From positions 1 to 33,522 of the forward strand of contig JANPLD010000084.1 in the NCBI GenBank assembly GCA_031426355.1: 33,522 nucleotides of DNA, given 5' to 3'. The notes beneath the pieces were generated by a model. The model was given only the letters and a program-made list of their open reading frames with translations. It was not told the origin of the DNA and made no database searches. This stretch comes from JANPLD01 sp031426355 (GTDB lineage Bacteria; Pseudomonadota; Alphaproteobacteria; Rickettsiales; UBA8987). Below, piece by piece: positions 7,967 through 15,616 of the stretch (position 1 is its first letter; each line of letters opens with the position of its first letter). The position numbers were made by a program, and so were the translations under genes.

Positions 7967-8890
7967 ATGGTTGAAAAAAAATCTGACAGAGAAGGAAAGA
8001 ACAAAGCGGAAGATATTACTAAACTTCTGGAGAAGTCGCGCATTCTTTCCGAAGCGTTACCTTATATGAAGAAATTCAACGGTGAGACCTTCGTTATCAA
8101 GTTCGGTGGCAGCGCTATGGGCGATGAAGAACTCGCGAAAGATTTTGCACGAGATGTAGTTCTCTTAAAACAAGTTGGTATTAACCCGGTAATTGTTCAT
8201 GGTGGTGGCCCTCAGATTGGCCAGATGCTTGAAAAGTTAAAAATTAAAAGTGAATTTATTGATGGTCTTCGTGTAACTGACAGGGATACTGTTGAAATAG
8301 TTGAGATGGTTCTAGGAAGGATAAATAAAAAAATAGTTTCTGATATTAATGCAGCTGGTGGTACAGCAGTTGGTTTATCTGGTAAAGATGCTAATCTAAT
8401 GAGAGCGAAAAAAGTTCGCAAAACCAAACGTGACCCTGATTCAAATATTGAGAAAATACTTGATCTTGGTTTTGTTGGTGAGCCAGACCTTATTAACCCT
8501 GATATTTTTGTTACATTTGAAGATACCGATATTATCCCGGTTATTGCACCAGTCGGATTTGATGATAATGGTGAGACATATAATATTAATGCTGATACTG
8601 CGGCTGGTGCTATCGCCTCCGCACTTGTAGCGCAGAAGTTGATAATGCTTACGGATGTGCCGGGCGTTCTTGACAAAGATAAAGAGCTTATAAGTAAGAT
8701 CACCACTGCCAAGATCAAAAGAATGATAATGGATGGAACTATAAGTGGCGGCATGATACCAAAAGTTGAAACCTGCATGAAAGCACTTTCAAACAATGTG
8801 GAAGCAGCCCATATATTAAATGGTAAGATACCTCATGTACTGCTTCTTGAAGTATTTACTGAACATGGAAGCGGCACAATGATGGTTTAA
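7967..8890 (+). CDS. argB: Acetylglutamate kinase
   Basis: ArgB phosphorylates N-acetylglutamate, the second step of arginine synthesis. Amino-acid kinase motifs are IKFGGSAMGD near residue 42, VIVHGGGPQIG near 74, GLSGKDANL, and NINADTAAGAIA near 205. The C-terminal GGMIPKVETC stretch is typical of the family. I place the start at ATG 7967 (307 aa) because AGAGGT lies just upstream; an in-frame GTG at 7943 would add eight residues. No other arg gene is in the window. An intact arginine step is unusual for an obligate Rickettsiales endosymbiont and suggests wider biosynthesis. Confidence 0.95.
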   Translation: MVEKKSDREGKNKAEDITKLLEKSRILSEALPYMKKFNGETFVIKFGGSAMGDEELAKDFARDVVLLKQVGINPVIVHGGGPQIGQMLEKLKIKSEFIDGLRVTDRDTVEIVEMVLGRINKKIVSDINAAGGTAVGLSGKDANLMRAKKVRKTKRDPDSNIEKILDLGFVGEPDLINPDIFVTFEDTDIIPVIAPVGFDDNGETYNINADTAAGAIASALVAQKLIMLTDVPGVLDKDKELISKITTAKIKRMIMDGTISGGMIPKVETCMKALSNNVEAAHILNGKIPHVLLLEVFTEHGSGTMMV

Positions 8891-8907
8891 TAATATCTAT
8901 TAACCCT

Positions 8908-9570
8908 GTGAATATATTAGAAAATTTGATCTATCGTGACAGGTTTATATTAGTTTTAAATAAGCCTTCAGGTATTCCGGTTCATCAAGGCCCAAGCAAG
9001 AAAACCAGCCTTGAGGATTTCTTTAAGGATCTGTGTTTTGAATTGCCACGTCCACCTTCCCTTGCTCATCGCCTGGATGCGGATACTTCAGGTGTACTGA
9101 TATTAGGCCGCCATAGAAAAGCTCTACGCAGACTTGGTGAATTATTCCGTAATAACAGGATAGAAAAGACCTATCTGGCAATTGTTGAAAGAACTCCTGT
9201 TGAGAGTGAAGGTACTATTAGCCTGCCCATATTCAAAGAAAATTCCAAAACCAACGGTTGGAAAATTGTTATTGACCATAATTTTGGACAGGAATCAATT
9301 ACTTACTACAAGATTCTAAAGCAACTTGCTGATGGCAAAGCCTTGCTGGAGCTAAAACCAAAAACAGGAAGAACTCACCAGTTAAGGGTTCACTGCCAGG
9401 CGATGGGCTGGCCTATTGTGGGCGATAGCTTATATGGAAGTGGAAACAGGGAAGCAGGAGATAAACTTTTCCTCCACGCATATAAAATAAAAATCCCTCT
9501 TTATCCAAAAAAAGATGATATAGAATTAACTGCTGAGTTACCTAATTATTTTAATGAATTTTTGAAATGA
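8908..9570 (+). CDS. RluA-family RNA pseudouridine synthase
   Basis: This enzyme converts specific uridines in rRNA or tRNA to pseudouridine. The 220 residues contain the RluA catalytic motif HRLDADTSGV near residue 53 (catalytic Asp in RLD), VLNKPSGIPVHQG near 17, RIEKTYLAI, and TGRTHQLRVHCQAMGWPIVGD near 150. There is no S4 domain, so it is the short form resembling RluA/RluE-like synthases; the exact target uridine cannot be read from sequence. It starts with GTG at 8908, 17 bp after argB, and its stop overlaps the next start (ATGA). Confidence 0.88.
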   Translation: MNILENLIYRDRFILVLNKPSGIPVHQGPSKKTSLEDFFKDLCFELPRPPSLAHRLDADTSGVLILGRHRKALRRLGELFRNNRIEKTYLAIVERTPVESEGTISLPIFKENSKTNGWKIVIDHNFGQESITYYKILKQLADGKALLELKPKTGRTHQLRVHCQAMGWPIVGDSLYGSGNREAGDKLFLHAYKIKIPLYPKKDDIELTAELPNYFNEFLK

Positions 9571-10133
9571 CATTGATCGAAGAAATAAGAGCTAAGCAAG
9601 CGGCCGTTGATTTCTCCGGAATGATTTCCAGAATACCTGAGCATAAGCCGGAAATGTTGCTTATAGGTTGCGTTGATGCCCGCAAAGACCCGGCTAAGGA
9701 TCTAGGTATTGAAAGAGGCAAAGCTTTGATATTCCGTAATATTGCAGCTCTTATACGTGGTACCTCAGTAATACCAGAGCAGAGGGAAACTGAATCGGCA
9801 GCTCTGGAATTTGCAATAAAAGTTATGAAAGTAAAACATGTGGCAGTTATGGGACATACAGATTGTGGTGGAATACGCGCGGCACTTATGGGAATTGACT
9901 TGCCTGCCGTTAAAAAATATCTTTCTCCACTTAATAATATTAAGGCAGAGATAGAGAAAATGGATATTTCCCTTAAGGAAAAAACTGACCTGCTGGAATA
10001 TGAAGCAGTGAAAATGAGTGTCCAAAATTTACGCAGTTATGAATATATAAAAGATGCAGAAGATAAAGATGAACTCAGTCTTCATGGTTGGGTCATTGAT
10101 ATTTCTAATGGGAAACTTACAGAGGTTGTTTAA
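9567..10133 (+). CDS. Beta-class carbonic anhydrase
   Basis: This zinc enzyme interconverts CO2 and bicarbonate. The 188-residue protein shows the full beta-CA site: C35 with the D37-R39 dyad in GCVDARKDP, and H97 and C100 in GHTDCGGI. RNIAALI near 57 is also typical. No signal peptide is visible, so it is likely cytoplasmic. Its start overlaps the preceding pseudouridine synthase by four bases (ATGA), which implies translational coupling, and it ends 43 bp before the YceI-family gene. Confidence 0.92.
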   Translation: MTLIEEIRAKQAAVDFSGMISRIPEHKPEMLLIGCVDARKDPAKDLGIERGKALIFRNIAALIRGTSVIPEQRETESAALEFAIKVMKVKHVAVMGHTDCGGIRAALMGIDLPAVKKYLSPLNNIKAEIEKMDISLKEKTDLLEYEAVKMSVQNLRSYEYIKDAEDKDELSLHGWVIDISNGKLTEVV

Positions 10134-10176
10134 TAAATATATCTTCCTATATTGGAGAAAATTTAACAGGATCAAT

Positions 10177-10743
10177 ATGAAAAAACTTTTAATGGCTTCA
10201 GTATTACTTATCGCATTCAATTCGGAAGCTGCGGAAACATATAAATTAGATCCTAACCATACAAATATAACGTGGCAGGCAAACCATTTCGGGTTTTCAA
10301 GCCCGTCTGGCAAATTCAATAAATCTGATGGTACGTTAGTTCTTGATAGAGATAATATTGAAAAGAGTAAACTTGATGTGACAATTGATACGTCAGGAAT
10401 AGTTACCGGTATTGAAAAGTTTGACGGACACTTGAAAAGTAAAGATTTTTTCAATGTTACCGAATTTCCAAAAGCAGTTTTCAAAAGTACATCAGTTAAA
10501 AAGATCGATAATAAAAATGCTAAAGTAAATGGTAACCTTACAATGCTTGGAATTACAAAACCTTTAACACTTAAAATTAAACTTAATAAGGAAGGTGAAA
10601 ATCCAATGAGTAAAATTAAAACCCTTGGATTTACTGCATCAACCAAGATCAAACGTTCTGATTGGGGTTTAAATTATGCGATCCCAGGCGTATCTGATGA
10701 AGTTAAGCTTGATATTGAAGCTGAAGCAAATCTCGTGAAATAG
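10177..10743 (+). CDS. YceI-family periplasmic protein
   Basis: YceI proteins are secreted lipocalin-like beta-barrels that bind isoprenoid or similar lipids. I choose ATG 10177 (188 aa) because it begins MKKLLMASVLLIAFNSEAA, a good signal peptide cleaved near AA|ET; an upstream in-frame start at 10054 would lie inside the carbonic anhydrase gene and bury the signal. Family features are YKLDPNHTNITWQANHFGFS at the mature N-terminus, the GHLKSKDFFNVTEFPKAVF stretch, and a C-terminal IKRSDWGLNYAIPGVSDEV. AGG lies upstream at 10168-10170. The MFS gene follows after 6 bp. Confidence 0.92.
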   Translation: MKKLLMASVLLIAFNSEAAETYKLDPNHTNITWQANHFGFSSPSGKFNKSDGTLVLDRDNIEKSKLDVTIDTSGIVTGIEKFDGHLKSKDFFNVTEFPKAVFKSTSVKKIDNKNAKVNGNLTMLGITKPLTLKIKLNKEGENPMSKIKTLGFTASTKIKRSDWGLNYAIPGVSDEVKLDIEAEANLVK

Positions 10744-10749
10744 TTCCCG

Positions 10750-11997
10750 ATGGCTCTGTCATTTTCCGTATTGAAGTTAAGGGATTTCCGCCTGATCCTT
10801 TTTACGCGTATATTTGGAATGATGGCACTGCAAGCTCAAGCAGTTATAGTTGGATGGCAGATATATTCTATCACCAAAGACCCTTTCATGCTTGGGTTAA
10901 CTGGTTTGGTGGAAGCAGTACCCGCGATATTGAGCGCTCTTTTTGCAGGGCATTTAGTTGATAATGGCAGGCCTCATAAGATATTCCTCATTGCCATGGG
11001 TGTTCTGACACTGAACATATTGATGATGCTTACTTTTACAGGCGGCTTTGTTTCACTTGGTGATAACCATACGATAATATTAATATTCACGGGTATATTC
11101 ATATCAGGAATGGCAAGAAGCTATATAATGCCAGCTTCATTCTCATTGTTACCACAAATAGTTTCTCGCAACAGGTTACCCTCCGCTTCCGCTTGGATGA
11201 GTAGTGGCTTTCAGCTGGCGGCAATTTCCGGCCCAGCTATTGCAGGAATAATTTATGGCGGCTATGGCGCTAAGGCAGCATGGATGATACCTGCCGTATT
11301 AATATTCTTAGCATTTACAATGCTACTTCTTTTGAGTTCTAAACCTCGTAAATATCGGAGCAGGCAAGTAAGGGAACCTGCCTTGCAAAGTATTATTGGT
11401 GGTTGGAAATTTATCCTTGGCAATCGCTTGTTACTTTCAGTAATGGCGCTTGATATGTTTGCGGTTCTTTTTGGCGGAGCAGTTGCAATTCTTCCTGCTT
11501 ATGCAGATCAGATATTGAAAACAGGGTCTGAAGGTTTAGGTGCTTTACGTGCGGCCCCTGCCCTTGGCTCTATAATTACAGCATTATTTCTTGCGCTTAA
11601 TCCTTTCAGAAAACTCAGAGCGACAGTTCTGCTTGCTGCAATAGCGGGGTTTGGATTCTGCATGATCGGGTTTGGACTCAGTAAAGTCTTCTGGTTTTCA
11701 ATGCTAATGCTAGCTTTAAGTGGTTCTTTTGACAGTATAAGCATGGTCATGCGCTCAACACTTATGCAGCTACTAACACCTGATGCTATGCGTGGCAGAG
11801 TTTCCTCAGTAAATAGTATGTTTGTAATCTCCTCTAACGAGATTGGCGCCTTTGAATCCGGACTCGCCGCAAAATTCATGGGCATAGCGCCATCAATAAT
11901 TTTCGGTGGCGTGTGCACATTGATAGTTGTAACAGTAACTTATTTAATCTCCCCTAAACTCAAGCAGACAGTAGTTAAAGCTGATGAACTGATTTGA
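10750..11997 (+). CDS. MFS transporter, MFS_3 / EntS-like exporter
   Basis: This 415-residue polytopic inner-membrane protein has about 12 hydrophobic segments. It starts with LRDFRLILFTRIFGMMALQAQAVIVG, typical of the MFS_3 subgroup that includes the enterobactin exporter EntS. The loop-2 segment GHLVDNGRPHKIFL and the later TPDAMRGRVSSVNSMF are also characteristic of that subgroup. The substrate is unknown; no siderophore genes are nearby. It lies 6 bp after the yceI-like gene, so the two are probably cotranscribed. Confidence 0.85.
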   Translation: MALSFSVLKLRDFRLILFTRIFGMMALQAQAVIVGWQIYSITKDPFMLGLTGLVEAVPAILSALFAGHLVDNGRPHKIFLIAMGVLTLNILMMLTFTGGFVSLGDNHTIILIFTGIFISGMARSYIMPASFSLLPQIVSRNRLPSASAWMSSGFQLAAISGPAIAGIIYGGYGAKAAWMIPAVLIFLAFTMLLLLSSKPRKYRSRQVREPALQSIIGGWKFILGNRLLLSVMALDMFAVLFGGAVAILPAYADQILKTGSEGLGALRAAPALGSIITALFLALNPFRKLRATVLLAAIAGFGFCMIGFGLSKVFWFSMLMLALSGSFDSISMVMRSTLMQLLTPDAMRGRVSSVNSMFVISSNEIGAFESGLAAKFMGIAPSIIFGGVCTLIVVTVTYLISPKLKQTVVKADELI

Positions 11998-12060
11998 TAG
12001 TTTTCTATTCTCCTAATATATTTTTTATACATTGATCGTTAGCATATTAAAACAATAGGA

Positions 12061-13158
12061 ATGAAACTTACCAGTAAAAGTGAAAGCCAGTTATCAATTT
12101 ACCAACATCAGAACTTAAAATATATGACTAATAAATTAACATCACAAATGCAGGAAATACTTAAAGCTCACGCGGAGCTTAGCCCATTACCGATCGAAAA
12201 TTTAAATCCTGAATATGCAAGACTTGTCCCATTGTTAGATAGGGCAGCACTTGTAGTTTATGGAACGCATTTCCTAAAAAAAGCACTTGCACCAATGCCG
12301 CTTCCTGTTGGTAAAGTTGAGAATTTGATAATCCCTGCCGGAAATTCAGACCTTATGATAAGGGTTTATACGCCAAAAGGTAACACGCCTGAACATGGCT
12401 GGCCTATAGTAGTTTATTATCATGGCGGCGGTTGGGTAATTGCAAATCTTGATACTTATGATTCCTCATGCCGCGCACTGTGTGATCTTTCAAAAGCAGT
12501 GGTGATTTCGGTTCATTACAGTCAAGCTCCGGAATATAAGTGGCCTGCTGCGGCGGAAGATGCTTTTGCTGCATATAAATGGATATGCGAAAATGCTGCC
12601 GGCTTCAAAGGTGACAGGTTTAAAATAGCGGTAGCAGGCGAAAGCGCTGGCGGAAACTTAGCTGCAATAGTTACCCTTAAAGCACGTGACAAAGGTTTTA
12701 GCGCGCCAATCCACCAGGTTCTTGTGTATCCGGTAACAGACCTTGAAGATGGTATGAACAGTGTTTCTGCAAAAGAAAATGCTGACGCAAAGCCACTTAA
12801 TACTAAAATGCTTGAATGGTTTTATGATAATTACCTTCCAGAAGATGTGAATAAGAGTAATCCATATGTTTCGCCATTATATGCTGATCTTCAAAACCTA
12901 CCTAATGCAACTATTATACTGGCAGAAATTGATCCTTTACGCAGTGAAGGTGAAGCATATGCAACTAAACTTCAAAATGCCGGTTCTAATGTTAACTTAA
13001 AAATATATAGCGGCGTTACACATGAATTTTTCGGCCTTGTAGGGCTTTTAGATGAAGCAGCAGAGGCTGTTAAAACAGTTGCGGATGACCTTAAAAAAGC
13101 TTTTGAAGATGTAGAACACCAAGCAACCCATCAATATAAAAGGGTTTCTGGCTTATAA
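12061..13158 (+). CDS. Alpha/beta hydrolase, hormone-sensitive-lipase family esterase
   Basis: This is a carboxylesterase-type hydrolase with a complete HSL-family active site: the oxyanion motif HGGGW near residue 121, the nucleophile serine in GESAGG near 198, the acid in EIDPLRSEG near 295, and the histidine in GVTHEFFGL near 322. The cap region begins near residue 25. Two starts are possible: ATG 12061 (365 aa) with AGGA directly against it, or ATG 12124 (344 aa, MTNKLTSQMQ). The shorter form fits the family start better, but I report the longer one. There is no signal peptide. The natural ester is unknown. Confidence 0.85.
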   Translation: MKLTSKSESQLSIYQHQNLKYMTNKLTSQMQEILKAHAELSPLPIENLNPEYARLVPLLDRAALVVYGTHFLKKALAPMPLPVGKVENLIIPAGNSDLMIRVYTPKGNTPEHGWPIVVYYHGGGWVIANLDTYDSSCRALCDLSKAVVISVHYSQAPEYKWPAAAEDAFAAYKWICENAAGFKGDRFKIAVAGESAGGNLAAIVTLKARDKGFSAPIHQVLVYPVTDLEDGMNSVSAKENADAKPLNTKMLEWFYDNYLPEDVNKSNPYVSPLYADLQNLPNATIILAEIDPLRSEGEAYATKLQNAGSNVNLKIYSGVTHEFFGLVGLLDEAAEAVKTVADDLKKAFEDVEHQATHQYKRVSGL

Positions 13159-13194
13159 TAATTTATTTTATTTACCAATAGAAGGTGATCTTAT

Positions 13195-13413
13195 TCATAT
13201 ATCATCACCGTTATTGGCTTTATCCTGAATTTTACCCATCTTTTTAACTTTTTGGGAAATATACATATTATCTATTAAATTAGGATATTTCCTGCCAGCT
13301 TTAGTGGCACGCTCTTTAGCTTCATTTTTCTGTTCAGGTGTTAATTTTATGGATTTTGTAGCTTTAGGCTTTTTCTTTTTCCATACTGGTTTATCTGATG
13401 ATTTATTCTGCAT
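13195..13413 (-). CDS. Small basic hypothetical protein, 72 aa
   Basis: This lysine-rich protein starts MQNKSSDKPVWKKKKPKA and has a central segment LTPEQKNEAKERATKAGRKY followed by PNLIDNM. The segment reads like a short helix plus a PYPN-type motif that I associate with small conserved alphaproteobacterial proteins of unknown function; this is weak recognition. It could bind nucleic acid given its charge, but there is no direct evidence. It is downstream of and on the same strand as tRNA-Tyr, and convergent with the esterase gene. Confidence 0.6.
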   Translation of the reverse strand: MQNKSSDKPVWKKKKPKATKSIKLTPEQKNEAKERATKAGRKYPNLIDNMYISQKVKKMGKIQDKANNGDDI

Positions 13414-13471
13414 TAAATGCTAACCCCATGTTACATAAGAGTAATTTTACTACGTGAGTAACTTTAAGTAG

Positions 13472-13557
13472 TGGTGGAGGGAGAAGGATTTGAACCTTCG
13501 TACACTCACGTGAACAGATTTACAGTCTGTCGCCTTTAACCGCTCGGCCATCCCTCC
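13472..13557 (-). tRNA. tRNA-Tyr (GTA)
   Basis: On the minus strand, the 7-bp acceptor stem GGAGGGA/TCCCTCC is followed by A and an encoded CCA (13472-13474). The anticodon loop contains GTA between CT and AA. A long variable arm makes it a class II tRNA, as expected for bacterial tyrosine. The T-arm reads GGTTCAAATCC. It is divergent from the rlmB-type gene. Confidence 0.97.
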
Positions 13558-13645
13558 GCTAAAAACCAGAAATGGTTGTTTACGAAGTCGCGTATTTAGT
13601 TTATGAGGGCGCAAGTGTCAACAATCAACATTAAATAATTTCAAA

Positions 13646-15208
13646 ATGAAAAACAGATTTTTCGGTAGTGACAAATATAAAGGCAGAAAGCCTAGTAATC
13701 CAGAGGAACGCACTGGCGAAAGAGATGACAGATCTGAAAAAGGTGGTGATCGCAGCGACAAAAGAAGCTATAGCGACAAGCCTAAAAGGGAATGGAATAA
13801 CGACAGGCCTAAAAGAGATGGCGAAAGAAGTGGCGGTAGTAAGGAATGGGGTTCTGACAAGCCAAAAAGAGAGTGGAGCGATAAACCAAAAAGAGAATGG
13901 AATAACGACAGACCGAAAAAGGATGGAGAAAGAAGTGGCGGTAGTAAGGACTGGGGTTCTGACAAACCTAAAAGAGAATGGAGCGATAAGCCAAAAAGGG
14001 AATGGAATAACGATAGGCCTAAAAGAGATGGCGAAAGAAGCGGCGGTAGTAAAGACTGGGGCTCTGACAAGCCAAAGAGAGAGTGGAGCGATAAGCCAAA
14101 AAGAGAATGGAATAACGATAGGCCGAAAAGAGATGGCGAAAGAAGTGGTGGACGCAAAGATTGGGGTTCTGACAAACCTAAGAGAGAATGGAACAGCAAT
14201 AGGCCAAAAAGAGACTGGAGCGACAGCAGGCCAGCTTCTACAGATATAAAGCCTATACTCACATTTGAAGAAGGTGAAAATGAATCACCAAGGGAAAATC
14301 GTGGTGAACGAAGGGAATGGAATAACGACAGGCGCGGAAATACAGGCGGCGGTTGGAAAGGTGGTCGTGATAGAGATGATAGACGCGGCGGCGGCGGTGG
14401 CTGGAAAAGCAGTCGCGATAACCGTGACAATAGAGACAGAGATAACAGGAATAGAGATTCTGACAGCAATGATCTGCGCCCGGTATTAGATGAGAATAAA
14501 TATCTTATGTATGGCAAACATCCTGTGCTTTGCGCTTTGCAAAATCCTAAACGTAAAATAGCAAAAATTTACTGCTCTAAAAACTCTTATGACCTTATAA
14601 GGGAAGCTATTTCTGCTCAAACTATTCATACTCCGGTTGTGGAAGTTATGGAACCTAGCCAGATCGACAGGTTATTTGACAGGACAAAAGATGCAGTTGT
14701 TCACAATGGCGTAGTCGCTGAAGTTGAAATATTGCAAACCCCTGAAATAGAATCGATTGCGGAAGATTATAAAAAGATAGTTGTACTTGATAAAATAACT
14801 GATCCTCATAATGCAGGCGCTATAATACGTTCATGTGCTGCTTTTGGCGTTGGCATAGTGCTTACTAAGGAAAAGGATTCTTCTCCTGAAAATGCAACTA
14901 TAGCTAAAACTTCGGCAGGTTATATTGAGAAGGTTACTTATGCAAGGCTTTCAAGCATCCAAAATTCAATTGAATATCTTAAAAATCAAGGCTTTAAGAT
15001 AATCGGACTTAGTGGCGCTGCAGAAAAATCAATATCGTCTTATGTTACGCCAGAAAGGTTTGTTCTTGTAACAGGCTCTGAAGGTAAAGGCCTTAGCCCT
15101 AATATTGAAGCTTTATGTGATGAGCTGATTAAGATCGACATTTCAGCTGAAGTGGAAAGCCTTAATGCCTCAGTTGCAACAGCTATTGCCCTTTACGCTT
15201 TAAAATGA
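13646..15208 (+). CDS. rlmB: SpoU/TrmH-family 23S rRNA 2'-O-methyltransferase (RlmB-type) with long repetitive N-terminal extension
   Basis: Residues from about 288 to 520 form a SPOUT methyltransferase like RlmB, which methylates G2251 of 23S rRNA. They show a substrate-binding lead-in (LMYGKHPVLCAL) and all three SpoU motifs: NAGAIIRS at 389, GSEGKGL at 477 and SLNASVA at 505. RlmB is normally about 250 residues; here roughly 285 extra N-terminal residues are low-complexity and extremely charged. About 3.5 copies of a 35-residue unit (SDKPKREW, NNDRPKRDGERSGG) run to about residue 188, followed by RGG-like segments (GGGWKGGRDRDDRRGGGGG). The extension is probably disordered and RNA-binding. 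Confidence 0.9.
   Translation: MKNRFFGSDKYKGRKPSNPEERTGERDDRSEKGGDRSDKRSYSDKPKREWNNDRPKRDGERSGGSKEWGSDKPKREWSDKPKREWNNDRPKKDGERSGGSKDWGSDKPKREWSDKPKREWNNDRPKRDGERSGGSKDWGSDKPKREWSDKPKREWNNDRPKRDGERSGGRKDWGSDKPKREWNSNRPKRDWSDSRPASTDIKPILTFEEGENESPRENRGERREWNNDRRGNTGGGWKGGRDRDDRRGGGGGWKSSRDNRDNRDRDNRNRDSDSNDLRPVLDENKYLMYGKHPVLCALQNPKRKIAKIYCSKNSYDLIREAISAQTIHTPVVEVMEPSQIDRLFDRTKDAVVHNGVVAEVEILQTPEIESIAEDYKKIVVLDKITDPHNAGAIIRSCAAFGVGIVLTKEKDSSPENATIAKTSAGYIEKVTYARLSSIQNSIEYLKNQGFKIIGLSGAAEKSISSYVTPERFVLVTGSEGKGLSPNIEALCDELIKIDISAEVESLNASVATAIALYALK
13772..14210 (+). repeat. Tandem 105-bp coding repeat in rlmB-type gene
   Basis: The DNA repeats with an exact 105-bp period: equivalent positions in the GGTTCTGACAA segment fall at 13852, 13957, 14062 and 14167. 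The period equals 35 codons, so the frame is preserved. Copies are near-identical, with mostly synonymous changes (for example AAGCCAAAAAGA against AAACCTAAAAGA), which suggests recent or concerted expansion within the gene. The first and last copies are partial. Confidence 0.9.
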
Positions 15209-15224
15209 GTGTGAACACATTGTT

Positions 15225-15254
15225 TTTGTGATATAATTTCAGTTTGTGATATAA
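15225..15254 (+). promoter_or_regulatory. Duplicated TTTGTGATATAA with extended -10-like element
   Basis: The 12-mer TTTGTGATATAA occurs at 15225-15236 and 15243-15254, an 18-bp period. The first copy continues as TGATATAAT, a match to the extended -10 consensus TGnTATAAT. No good -35 is seen, as allowed for extended -10 promoters. It would drive the hpt-rlmI pair starting at 15284. Confidence 0.4.
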
Positions 15255-15283
15255 GTTACAGGAATATATATTTTTGCAGAAAA

Positions 15284-15616
15284 ATGCAGGTCAATACCTC
15301 ACGTATAGATGAAATTGCTGGTGAAGATAAGGAGTTGAAAAAACTCCTTATGCAGCTTTTCGCTGCCACATTCGAAAAATGCCTGCTTACACTGGAAGAT
15401 ACTCTTAATATTCAGGATGAACGAAAAGCCCAGGATATATGGGAATCTAAAACGCACGAACTTAAAGGCAGCGCTTATAATCTTGGATTCAATGAGCTAG
15501 GCGATCGAGCAGGTCATGCGGAAAAGCTTAAAGGAAAAGATAAAGGCAAAGATAAGTTTGTGAAGATACTTAAAGTGATATATCTTGAAGTTGATAAAAT
15601 GTTGAGTGGTATGTAA
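15284..15616 (+). CDS. Histidine phosphotransfer (Hpt) domain protein
   Basis: This 110-residue, all-helical protein carries the Hpt motif HELKGSAYNLG, with H58 as the likely phospho-accepting histidine (HxxKG). It resembles stand-alone relay proteins that pass phosphate between hybrid kinases and response regulators. No kinase or true receiver gene lies beside it. Its stop overlaps the start of the RlmI-type gene (TAATG at 15614-15618), so the two are translationally coupled. The partner cannot be named from this window. Confidence 0.83.
   Translation: MQVNTSRIDEIAGEDKELKKLLMQLFAATFEKCLLTLEDTLNIQDERKAQDIWESKTHELKGSAYNLGFNELGDRAGHAEKLKGKDKGKDKFVKILKVIYLEVDKMLSGM

Noticed and set aside
8212..8796. 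Long minus-strand frame across argB
   Set aside because: The sense frame has all acetylglutamate kinase motifs; the antisense translation is low-complexity hydrophobic and matches nothing.
13195..13413. Antitoxin or toxin gene next to tRNA-Tyr
   Set aside because: Small size and basic charge alone are not evidence; there is no partner gene or DNA-binding motif.
13646..14500. CRISPR-like array, because of regular direct repeats
   Set aside because: The 105-bp units are contiguous and coding, with no unique spacers, and the frame continues into a methyltransferase.
13768..14517. Long open frame opposite the rlmB-type gene, rich in Ser, Leu and Pro
   Set aside because: It is the antisense shadow of the 105-bp repeats; it has no promoter or ribosome site, and its composition follows directly from the sense repeat.
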